From positions 65,458,753-65,522,752 of the forward strand of contig CM051456.1 of the NCBI GenBank assembly GCA_028274465.1: a DNA stretch of 64,000 bases. Reading direction: 5' to 3'. The notes beneath the pieces are model-generated. The model ran no database searches. It was not told the origin of the DNA and saw only the letters and a list, made by a program, of their open reading frames with translations. Shown here piece by piece: positions 1 to 9,545 of this stretch. Source of the DNA: Plantago ovata (Eukaryota > Streptophyta > Magnoliopsida > Lamiales > Plantaginaceae). Within the stretch, counting starts at the first letter, position 1; the number at the start of each line of letters is the position of its first letter. The position numbers and the translations under genes were made by a program.

Positions 1-912
1 GTCTGTGTCATATATGCTTTTGTTTGAGTGAGATTTTTCGAGTGGTTTTTTGAAAAAATTGGTTTCGGGATTTAAACCGCATTTTCTGACATCAGGGCCC
101 GTCTCCACGCATTGGGGAGCACGGGGCGAACCGCCCCACGGCCCCAGATCTTTAAAAATGCGGATTTCAACCCCAAAACCTTATTTTCATCATTCTTCTT
201 CATCCATACTCCCAAAAACCCGAAAAGTGCGATTTTGCTTCTAAATCTTCATAACTTCTTCATTTCTTGACCAAATTGAGTGTTCTTTAGCTTAATTCGA
301 AGCCTATAACACGATCTATCATCCTATCCGAACAGATTTCATCCTAATTCGTTAGATTTGCAGATCTGAGGTATCATCCTTAGAACCCTAAATTTCAAAT
401 TTGGGGGTTTTCTATTTTGAGCTTCAATTATGTTTATTTAATGCATGGGTATGTTGTTTGTGTGATTAGACATGTTATTTACTATCAATTGCATGCTCAA
501 TTTTGCTTGGATTGTTGATTTGGGTATTTTACTGCTTGATGATATATCTTGTTCTGCAATGTGTCTTTATCTTTGATTTCTTGCATATGAATATGTTTTA
601 TTGGTGTAATGTTGGATTTGGCATTAGAATGCTTAATTGTTGAGTATGAGGATTTATGTTGATAGAATTTTTGCGCTGCTATGGTATGAATTGAGCCTTG
701 TTATCAAGGATATTGGTTGTCTAGTAAGAGCATGATGTGATGTATTGCATGTAGTAGTTACGTTGGTATGTTGCATGATGAAGAAGCTAGGCTAGACATT
801 GCGGTTTGGGGAGTTTGATTGTTGATTCTATCACTCGTATTTTTCTCTTTTACACTAGCATATATTTGAGTCTGTTTTTTGTCATACGAGGTGCTAATAG
901 CTGTTTGTAGGT

Positions 913-1745
913 ACCTTAAAAAGGGAAGGGAGGATTCCCGTATGATTGCTGTGAAGAATCATGTCAAGGAAGGTGATCTCGCTAGATGTGCGTTCGAGCC
1001 AAGGGGTTTTGCAACAACGTCGTGGATTATCCGAGAGGAGGAGCTAGAGTACACCTGGAGTAAGGACTCCTATGCCTATTCATGCACCACCGAAGGGACA
1101 GAAACCGTTATTACATCATCACTCCATCACGAGGACTGCAGAGTTCGAGTGAACAGGAAGGCACCGGGACATTCTAGCAGCGACGGATTTGATCTTGAGT
1201 TCGCAGTTGCTAGAAGGTTCCGAAGCGCTAGCTTGGTTCCAAAACATAATGACATGGGTACTCAGCACCTTGTTGGGGTGCCCCTTGCCTGCCTCTAAAG
1301 GGAGCATAACATTGATATTGGGAGCATCAACTGTAGAGAATGTATACAAAATTGGAGAAAAAGGTAGAGGACTCCTGAGTATCCGAGCAGCTGCCTGAAA
1401 CCTTCTCATGGAGTAAACCGTTGAAGGGGGAGGTCCTGATACCACTGCCCTTTTCCCTTCAACAGTTCACATCCTATTGGAGGGCTACAGGATGGAGAAT
1501 TCCATAACAGTAACGGCTAATCTTGAGAATTCAGCCTGCCACTACAACTCTCATAGTAAGGATGTGCGTGAAAGTAGTGACAATGAAGGCCATATGGGCA
1601 ATGATGATACTGACTGAGGAGTTGCTCCTTTGCGTCCCATAATTGAAACTACCGAGCGTACCCGAAGACCTGATGACTCCCTATAAAACTCCCGGAGGAG
1701 GCCCAATAACTCATAAGCAGCATACTCAGCCGACCGAGGCCAAAC
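913..1745 (+). pseudogene. Degenerate extra-ORF cassette between gag and the 3' noncoding region
   Basis: This stretch follows the conserved sequence GCTGTTTGTAG, which looks like a 3' splice site, and ends at the conserved AGCCGACCGAGGCCAAACC. The element at 19045 holds a 431-codon ORF (24909-26201) in the same slot, but the sequence here is different. It matches the minus-strand cassette at 34000-34870 over most of its length, including a 139-codon open stretch (879-1298) similar to the one at 34511-34879. Several stops and frameshifts make it non-coding now. The reverse complement of the Copia-type primer site TGGTATCAGAGC is partly preserved near 1434-1445 (CCTGATACCA). I do not recognise a protein family. 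Confidence 0.5.
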
Positions 1746-3233
1746 CATGGGGTAACATCTAGTATCACATCTTATTTACTCATTTTCTTACTGCTAGGGA
1801 CTAGCGTTAATTTCATGAGGGGGATGGGATTTAAGTGATCTGATGTTGTTAGTTTGGAGCTTGGCATTGGTAGGATGAGTATAGTACCTCGCATGCTTTA
1901 TCGTTTGCACGTTTACTGCTTTCTTAGATTTTTTAGGTTGCATTCATCCTAGGATAGTCTTTCATGTTTTTATATGGAGTTTATTGCCGAATTTTTTGAA
2001 CTTTTTTATTGGGTAGATCAACTAGCTATGACATTAATCGTATGCTTCATCACTATGAATTTGTTTGAGGTTTTTCTCGCTTGGCTTGTCACATTTATGT
2101 ATTGCACTTAGTTAAGCATGGTAGTCTCGACATCACTTAGTGGTGTTTTCTCTACTGCGGTTCACGAAGGCCTTTATAATAGGATGATGCATGTTAGGGT
2201 CTTATGGTTGTTTTCCCGAGTAATTATGTACCTAAGACGCAACAAGTCTTCACCATGCTTTGAGATTGCTAAATGCCTAGGAAGGAGGTAGTGTGAGGTT
2301 GTGTGATCCTTTGTTTATAACCTATTCTTCTGAATAGGTTTGGGGAGGGGATTACACCTTCATTAGACTTGTTTCTGTTTTTCATTTTTCGTATCGTGAG
2401 TTTATTTTTCTTTTCCGTGAATTTTGTACTCCAACCTATTCTTTCGAATAGGTTTGGGGAAGTCGTGTGAGTCATTTTGTTTCTCTCTTTGTTATGCTAC
2501 TGCTGGCTACAAAAAATCGAAAAAAAGAAAGAAAATTCCAGAAAAAAAGAGAAAAAGAAAAAGAATCTGGAAAGAAAAAAAGAAGACCCCAAAAAAGCAA
2601 AGAAGGGTACAAAAAAAAATAATAAAGCCAAATAGCAGTTTAGCAAATTTTGAGTCTTTTCCATTTTCGTATTGTTCGTAATCGTGTTTTTCTATTTTTT
2701 ATCTTTTTTGTCTTAAGTGTCATCTGTTCTAGACCACCCTCGTCCTGCCATTCAGGAAGTGGTGAATAGCTTAAGACTTTACTTGAGAGATGGGTAGAAT
2801 AGGGGAGTGTTATCTTTTATAGGGAACCCTCCTTCGTTTGATGAGAGCCAGTACTGGTTCGACCTCTTTTGAGGAAAAGTCTTAACATGGTGGAACAGCA
2901 GTAAGTCCTCAGTTTCATAGGCACGGGGCAACCATTCGTATCTTAGCATGCATCGTTACGTCGTCACTGACCAGGTCCAGGTAGAGAATGTTACGAGAGA
3001 CTATCTTGTCTTGACATAAGTGCTTATGTGGATGTGTATAAGTCAATCGAGGTATTCTTCAACCTATATTCATGCTTTGATTTATATGGTTTTTGTTCAT
3101 ATGTTATTTGGTAGATTCAGTAATTTAGTTCATTTTATTTGGCATGAAACTCCATTTTTGAGTCTTGCATGTTTTTTGTATTAGAGTCTAGCTTAGTTGC
3201 TTGAGGACAAGCAAAGGTTCGGTTTGGGGAGTT
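1746..3233 (+). other. 3' noncoding region with hairpins, purine tract and polypurine tract
   Basis: Two hairpins, 2319-2340 and 2433-2454, have arms AACCTATTC and GAATAGGTT. Each is followed at once by GGTTTGGGGA, a sequence that resembles the true polypurine tract beside the LTR. A purine-only stretch (about 2512-2640, mostly A and G) follows. Near the end, GCTTGAGGACAAGC forms another small hairpin before GGTTCGGTTTGGGGAGTT and the LTR. The same order is seen at 26202-27741 (+), 32442-33990 (-) and 54172-55560 (-). The terminal tract primes plus-strand synthesis in LTR retrotransposons. The role of the inner copies is unknown. Confidence 0.65.
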
Positions 3234-4499
3234 TGATGAATGTGTATTTTACACTTTCATTCGAGTCTTTTTCACCTAATTTAGCTATCCTCTATGATAA
3301 TTTAGCTATATTTTAGTACATTTTATTAGAATAGTGTCACGTTTCCCTTTAGATTTTATTTTACAGGTTTTGGTTGAAATTCGGAGATTTACGGGCAATT
3401 ATATTGAAGTCTACAAGGAATTGGTGTTCCAGAAGCCTATTTGGAGTATCTGAAGGTTTCCGGATAGGAATTGGAGTCTAGGGTCGAATCTGGAGGTTAG
3501 AAGGCCATTAGAAGTCTGAAACCGAGTCCGAAAAGGTGAAGAAATCCAAATCCGCATCGAAAAACGCGGGAATTCCGCGAAATACTGGGGGTGAACCGCC
3601 CCGTGTCTCGGGCGAACCGCCCCAGAGATATTTCGGGCCTATATATAGTTGCGAGTTTTCTCTCCGAAAATCATATCTTTCCAAGCCTACTTTCTCACCT
3701 CTCTCTATAGTTTTAGGGAGGAACTTCCCGGGGCCTGTCCTGGGAGATCCATAGCTTAGGGGATACTTTTTCATAGCAGATTGGAGCGCGTAGGATCGCA
3801 ATCATCCGGAGATTGACAACCTTCGGTAACTTTGTATCTTACAACTTTTATCTACTTATTTTATTTCTTTCAATATGTTTTCTTCTATGATTGCTATTGA
3901 TTGCATGCACATTATGAGTAGCTAAATTTATCGTTGGTGGTAGTATGTGAATTCTTAGCGAGGGAAGATAATCATGCTAATGGCTATATCGCGCATTATA
4001 CTCCGTGTCATTGCTTTATTTCGTTGATGAGTTGAACACCAAAATTCTCGTATGTTGTATTGATCATTATGCACACTTGGACACTTGTCGGCCAATCAGA
4101 CCAAATTATCTTCGTAGTGTTGAATGATTACGGAACACAATAGGACGTTAGTTGTTGACAAGTCAGACCCATATTATCTTCGTAGTGCTTAATACTTGCA
4201 ACAGGACCCAAGATTCATTCAAAGATCTCTATGCAAGACCGAGGAATTTATGCATGATTATCGACCCATTATGTTAAGAAGGACCATACTATCACCAACC
4301 TCCATTATCTGCTTGAAAACCCCCTATTGCTTTTTATTTGCTGTTTTATATTCTCTTGTTAAATAGATAAAGCTAGTTATAGTCCTGAGAGAACGACACT
4401 CGAGTCATTCTGCTACTACACTACGGTTTTCGTTGTAATTGTGGATTGCCTTTGGCTAAATAACAAATTTATTTGACTGAACCCTGAAAACGTTCATCA
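3234..4499 (+). repeat. Full-length Athila-like LTR (3' LTR, 1266 bp)
   Basis: It starts TGATGAATGTGTATTTTACA directly after a polypurine tract and ends CGTTCATCA, giving the inverted terminal TGATGA/TCATCA. It contains two GC palindromes of the form GGGG(C/T)GAACCGCCCC (about 3587-3624), then CCTATATATAG as a TATA box near 3640, then a long R/U5. It is close in sequence to the solo LTR at 19447-20719. No target duplication can be checked because the 5' end of the element is not visible. Confidence 0.88.
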
Positions 4500-4599
4500 G
4501 CAGCATACACTATCTGTGACAGACTAGAAAAGGTGATTAGAAACAAATAGGAAAGCAGAGAGAGATTAAAAAGGAAAACTAATAGAATTAGGAATCTAA
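4500..4599 (-). other. Fragment of an Athila-like leader joined to truncated Copia-1
   Basis: Read on the minus strand, this 100-bp piece matches the untranslated stretch between primer-binding site and gag start in the Athila-like elements (compare 38102-38160). It includes the sequence around the gag start, ACAGATAGTGTATG. It abuts an LTR end on one side and the broken Copia reverse transcriptase on the other, so it marks a rearrangement point, not a functional feature. Confidence 0.6.
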
Positions 4600-5353
4600 A
4601 GCCTCTCTTTGAGTCGTCTATCTTATAACGCTTCAGTATTTTGTCGATGTAGGTGGACTGTGTCAATCCTAACATCCTCTTGGATCTACCTCTAAATATC
4701 TTGATCCCTAGGATGTAGTTCGCTTCACCCAAGTCCTTCATCGAGAAGGTACTTGATAACCACACTTTAGTCTTATCTAGCATAGATACATTGTTTCCCA
4801 TGATCAAAATGTCATCAACATAGATTATCATGAAAACGACTCCCTTGTCGTTGTGCCTAGCGTAGACACAGGGATCTTCCTTGCTTCTGGTGAAGTCAAA
4901 CGATTTGATAGCTTCATCAAAGTGGATATTCCAGCTCCTAGACGCTTGCTTTAGCCCATAGATGGATCTTTGTAATTTGCATACAACAGTTGGCCTGGTT
5001 TTACTAATAAAACCTTCCGGCTGTACCATATAGACCTCTTCCTCAAGGTTGCCATTGAGGAAGGCAGTCTTTACATCCATCTGCCAGATCTCATAATCAT
5101 AGTAGGCAGCTATCGCAAGTAGAATTCGAATGGACATCAATTTTGCTACCGGTGAAAAGGTTTCATCGTAATCGATGCCATACCTTTGCGTGTATCCTTT
5201 CGCCACAAGTCTAGCCTTGTGCGTTTGTACCTTGCCATCGGCATCTGTCTTTCGTTTAAAGACCCATTTGCACCCAATAGGTCTAACCCCTTGGGGCAAT
5301 TCTACCAAGTTCCAAACTTGGTTATGGTACATGGAGTCCATTTCCAATTCCAT
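4600..5353 (-). pseudogene. Copia reverse transcriptase, truncated
   Basis: The minus-strand frame gives the RVT_2 signature: GCKWVFKRK and ARLVAKGYTQ near the start, WQMDVKTAFLNG in the first catalytic block, and the YVDD box in MIIYVDDILIMG. Similarity ends at about 4600, where the sequence switches to Athila-like leader. The rest of the polymerase thumb and the whole RNase H are therefore lost. A frameshift around 5340 separates it from integrase. RVT_2 copies element RNA into DNA in virus-like particles; this copy cannot do so. Confidence 0.88.
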
Positions 5354-6560
5354 GGCCTCTTGTCATTTGTCTATCAATTATTGCCTCTATGTAGGTCTCG
5401 GGATCTTCCCGATCTGATAAGCCGACATCAAGTTCACTGATGTCTTCTATCATAAGGCTTTGCTTCTGAGGTCCTTTTAGGATCCTCTTCGACCTACGGA
5501 GCTCGACTGGTTCTGGTGCTTTTCTTTTCTGGCTTCGTGTAACACGAACATTATCAGTGGGTACTGATGCAGCTGGTCGCGCCTCGCGACCCTGTTCCCT
5601 TACGGGAGGCTGCTCTTGTGCAACTTGTTGCACAGGTTGGTTGACAACGAGTTCTATTGGTGTGGTTTCAACTGTTGATCTAATCACAGGACTCCCACTG
5701 ACTATGACATGCCTAGCAAGTGTAATATCATTACCCTTGTCTGCTTCGAAAGCTCCCACTGAACTTGAGTCCATATCAGAAGATTTAGAGAACTCATGTT
5801 CGCGCGTGTCAAAGTCTTGAATTTCTTCAAGTTCTATCATGTCATCTAACCTCTCTTCTTCGAGGTATTCTGTTTCTAAAAACTTGACGTTTCTAGATAC
5901 TATCACCTTGTGATCTTCAGCATGATAGAATTCATAGCCTCTCGTGTGACGAGGATAGCCTATGAAATATACTTTGACACCCTTGGCATCTAACTTATCA
6001 GTGAGCATCAGTTTGACTATCGCAGGACAGCCCCAAGGTCTAAGATAGCCCAGTGAGGGCTTCTTTCCCTTCCATAACTCATAAGGAGTTTTCTCCACTG
6101 ATTTAGATGGTACACGGTTCAGAATGTAGATTGCAGTTTGTAGTGCATATCCCCACAGATATTTTGGAAGAGTCGAGAATCCAATCATTGATCTTACCAT
6201 GTCTAATAGGGTTCGATTCCTTCTCTCAGACACACCATTTAACTGTGGTGTTCCAGGAGAAGTCCATTGCGATTGAATTCCATTTTCCTTCAAGTAGTCG
6301 ATAAATTCTTCACTAAGGTATTCACCTCCTCGGTCTGATCGAAGAGTGACTATCCTTAGGTTCAATTCATTCTCGGCCTCATTCCTAAAATCCTTGAATT
6401 TTTCAAAGGTCTCGGATTTATTCTTCATAAGATAAATATATCCATACCTTGAGAAATCGTCAGTAAAGGTAATGAAGTAAGGATAACCCCCACGCGCATG
6501 GACTTTAAAAAGGTCCACATACATCAGTATGTATGAGCTCTAAGCAGCGAGTGGCACGAA
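5322..6560 (-). pseudogene. Copia integrase core with variable C-terminal linker
   Basis: The frame shows LIHTDVCGP (first catalytic Asp), [21 protein letters not shown] (second Asp) and GVSERRNRT (catalytic Glu), the D,D-35-E pattern of retrotransposon integrases. A one-base shift just after LIHTDVCGP splits the first Asp from the rest. The C-terminal third is acidic and low in conserved motifs, as usual for the copia integrase-RT linker. The stretch 6561-6783 holds remains of the gag-pre-integrase zinc region. Confidence 0.85.
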
Positions 6561-6783
6561 CACCTTGTCCAACAAAAGGTTTGTTCGTCATCTTACCCTT
6601 AACACATGATTCGCATGTACCATATGATTCAAAATCAAATGGTTCTAAGTAGTCCAACTTCCTTAGTCTTTGAATCCGTGTTTCATTGATATGGCCTAGC
6701 CGACAATGCCATAGATAAGATGGATTATTCTTCCTACTTGAAGACGGTTGTTTGTTATGTATTTGAAATAAAGGTAGACTACT

Positions 6784-8041
6784 TTACAAAATATATAAAC
6801 CATTCACTAAGCGAGCCTTTCCATAATAAGGATCATTCAATGAAAAATAACAAGTATTATTCGCAAATCGAAAGGAAAAACCCAAATTGTCCAACAATGG
6901 AATGGAAATAATATTTCTGACAATGGTTGGAACAAAATAAACGTTATCAAGTTCCAAACATTGTCCTGATGGTAAATCTATCTTGCAGCGTCCAACGCGT
7001 TTGGCCTCAACTGGATTGTCGTTTCTAACATGCAAGTTGATTTCACCTTGCTTGACTAGCCTTTGTTCAATTAGCCCCTGCACATTATTACAAATGTGCG
7101 AGCCACAGGCTGTATCTAATACCCAACCATTGGAGTCAAAAGTAGTCATGTTCATTTCAATAACAAACATACCTGAGCTAGAAGCCGGCGGCTTCTTAGC
7201 TTGATCTGCCCTTAGCTTAGGGCAATCATTCTTCCAGTGCCCTTTCTGCTTACAGAAAAGACATTCATTTGTGTGTACCGTTCCTCTCCTTTTGAACTTC
7301 CTTTTCTGGTTCAGACGCCTAGGCTTATCACTCGAAGTGTTAGCCTTGGCTCCCGACTTTCTCTTACCCTTAGCACCTTTGTTTCTCGGGTTTGGGTTAG
7401 ACGGTTGCCCAACAAACATGATCGACTTTTCCTTCTTAGGAAGAGTTTGATCATATGTCTTCAGCAGATTATGGAGTTCGGGCAGTGTTACGTCCTTCGC
7501 ATTCATCGTGTAGTTGATGATGAACTGTGAATACGAACTCGGCAATGATTGAAGGACAAAGATCACCATGATCTTGTTCTCTAGCTTAACACCGGCATTT
7601 TCAAAGAGACCAATCATTTTGAGAACATGTTCAGACATGTTCCCTCCTTCATTGAGCTTGCATCTGCGTATCACTTTGATCAAATCACATTCAACACTTC
7701 TAGTTGTCGTCTTAAAGAGCGACTCAAGATGCTTCAGCATCTCATACGGCAACATGCTTTCATGTTGCCTCTGCAGCTCATTGCTCATTGCCGCCAGCAT
7801 AATACACTGCGCGGATCTAGCATCCTCATGATGCTTATCAGACTTTGCCTTGTTGGCTTGATTCCAAATCAGCAACTTGATCGGCAGTCTGATTCTCGGG
7901 ACACATGGGATTAGCCTCCTCCAAGACGTACTCAATCCTTTCGTACCTCAGCACCAAACGTATATTCCTGATCCAATCTAGGAAGTTTGGTCCGGTCAAA
8001 ATTTGATTCTCTAAGACAGCACGGAGCGAGATACTCGCCAT
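6784..8041 (-). pseudogene. Copia gag and aspartic protease
   Basis: The probable start is the ATG at 8041 (MASISLRAVLENQ). A frameshift near 7850 joins it to the longer frame beginning upstream of QANKAKSDKHHEDARSAQC, which reads as a UBN2-type gag. A CCHC zinc knuckle follows (CLFCKQKGHWKNDCP), then the protease active-site region VLDTACGSHIC. The frame stops at 6784 before the gag-pre-integrase segment. Gag would form the particle and the protease would cut the polyprotein. Broken by at least two lesions. Confidence 0.85.
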
Positions 8042-8599
8042 TTCGGTTTTTCTTAGGAGAAATAGTATAGAACGAAAATAATAAATCAACTATTGAAATA
8101 TTATTTCTAAATACACAGTCAACATAACTAAACAACAAGGTCCTTTAGCTGTTTAGCTCCCATTATTTTCACATATGCTTTCCCCAAGAACAAATATATG
8201 GGTAATGTCCAACAAGTTACCGTAGTGGCCAAGATCCAAATCCATACTATGCTATACTCCAACGGGGGCTGGTCGCATAGCATAATATGACCGGTAGGAC
8301 TATCCAATTGCATCACGCAACTCTTGGGTGTTAAATCTAATTTAACCCGATGCTCTACATATTGTACCTATCGAGGTCGCTAGATGCAATATGCAGTAAG
8401 TTATGACCATAGGCTTACTCTAATCTGACGATCACTACGAGTCTGTAAGACGAGGTCGCCAATACAGGAAAACGCAATGAAAGTTCAGAATTAAAGCACC
8501 CTATGGAAAACATCTCAGAAATACATACATATATATATTTCTGCACTTATATTGGTTGGGGCTTTGTAGCTTGAGGGTTGTTATCAGTCATCTACAAAC

Positions 8600-8775
8600 A
8601 AATAAGGGTGCCGCCTACCCATCATGCATGAGCGGTCTACACGTAATGGATGTCGCCCATCCATTCTAGTTCTAAACGCGGTCAAGCACATAATGGGTGC
8701 CGCCTACCCATACATAAAATATGCGGTCCGACAAATAAGAGGGCGCCGCCTACCCTCGCATGCATAGCGGTCGAA
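8600..8775 (-). repeat. Four imperfect repeats, each a small stem-loop with compensatory changes
   Basis: Four units of about 45 bp share a core like GGGTGCCGCCTACCC followed by a GCGGTC block. The cores lie near 8606, 8648, 8695 and 8741. In each, the flanks pair: GGGT with ACCC, ATGGAT with ATCCAT, ATGGGT with ACCCAT, GAGGG with CCCTC. Arms change together between copies, so pairing is kept while sequence drifts. This points to a selected RNA or DNA hairpin in the leader. Confidence 0.6.
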
Positions 8776-9232
8776 CGGATAGTAAAATACATGGTATTTA
8801 AACATGCATTGTCAAACAATAGCATATCGAGCAAACAAAACAAGTAGTAGCCTATGTGGATGCCAAATGACTTCATAATTTCATTATGAAAATTATAATC
8901 CCATACTTATAATCTCTATGAAATAATTGAAAATTTGGACTAGATTGAAAAATAAAAAATTCTATTGACCAAGTAGCAATTTTCGAAAACCCGAAGGACT
9001 TAATTGTAATTTTCAAAACCTTGGAGGTGTTAAATCTAAAATTCAAAAGTAGAAGGACTAATTTGCAATAAACAATAAATTGATAAATTACAAATAAGGT
9101 CTTTAACTTTATACTAATTAAATTTAACCCCTCTAGTTAAAAACAATTACAATTAAATCATATTTATATTCCAAATATAAAATTCAATCCTCAAAATTTT
9201 CAAAAATTCGATTTTGGGTCCAACTTGAAAAA

Positions 9233-9256
9233 ATATATATATATATATATATATAT
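9233..9256. repeat. (AT)n microsatellite
   Basis: Twelve consecutive AT dinucleotides in the Copia-1 leader. Confidence 0.9.
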
Positions 9257-9279
9257 TAAAATATGGGACGGGACCCCTA

Positions 9280-9346
9280 CCGTGCCTGCGGCCGCGGGCG
9301 CCCGACATCAGCGGCACGCAGGCACGGGCGCCTGCGTCACGCAGGC
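9280..9346. other. Two GC-rich hairpins in the Copia-1 leader
   Basis: The arms CCGTGCCTGCG (9280-9290) and CGCAGGCACGG (9317-9327) are perfectly complementary over 11 bp. A second hairpin, GCCTGCG-TCA-CGCAGGC (9330-9346), has a 7-bp stem and 3-base loop. This GC-rich block stands out in an AT-rich leader. Confidence 0.8.
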
Positions 9347-9531
9347 GGCCGGTCGATATATATACATATTTAATGTTTTATTTATTTTTTTTTTTGAAAA
9401 AAATATAAATTCTAAATTTATATAAAAAACAAAACTTTTGAAAATCGAATTAATCATAGAATCAATTGCATCCACATAAACTACAAAAGCATACAACATA
9501 TATATACGTATATACGTAATCAATTAACCTC

Positions 9532-9543
9532 GCTCTGATACCA
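9532..9543 (-). other. Primer-binding site of Copia-1 (initiator-Met tRNA type)
   Basis: The minus strand reads TGGTATCAGAGC, the standard plant Copia primer-binding sequence complementary to the 3' end of initiator methionine tRNA. It lies immediately inside the LTR and sets the element's orientation. Confidence 0.93.
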
Positions 9544-9545
9544 CT

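Larger units (their letters stand above)
1..4499 (+). mobile_element. Athila-like non-autonomous gypsy retrotransposon, 3' part
   Basis: The first 150 bases match the stretch just after gag in the better preserved element at 19045-28909 (compare 23930-24130). They are followed by a degenerate ORF cassette, a 3' noncoding region with hairpins and a purine tract, a polypurine tract (GGTTTGGGGAGTT, about 3220-3233) and a full LTR. The 5' LTR and gag lie outside the window or are lost. No reverse transcriptase or integrase is present in the part seen, as in the other gag-only copies here. Lineage is inferred from the LTR ends TGATGA...TCATCA, the primer-binding sites of sister copies and the Athila-type pol at 55793-58846. 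Confidence 0.8.
8042..9531 (-). other. Copia-1 leader (untranslated region between primer site and gag)
   Basis: About 1.5 kb separates the primer-binding site from the gag start. It holds no credible ORF. It contains a row of small stem-loops (8600-8775), an (AT)n run and two strong GC hairpins (9280-9346), described separately. Long leaders are common in large plant Copia elements and often hold dimerisation or packaging signals; that role here is inference. Confidence 0.6.

Noticed and set aside
879-1298. 139-codon ORF as a real gene
   Set aside because: It is similar to 34511-34879 but with frame-changing indels, and its frame begins before the likely splice acceptor. Treated as part of a degenerate cassette.
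9532-9543. Possible tRNA gene, because the sequence matches an initiator tRNA end
   Set aside because: Only the 12-base primer-binding complement is present. No cloverleaf or box A/B was seen around it.
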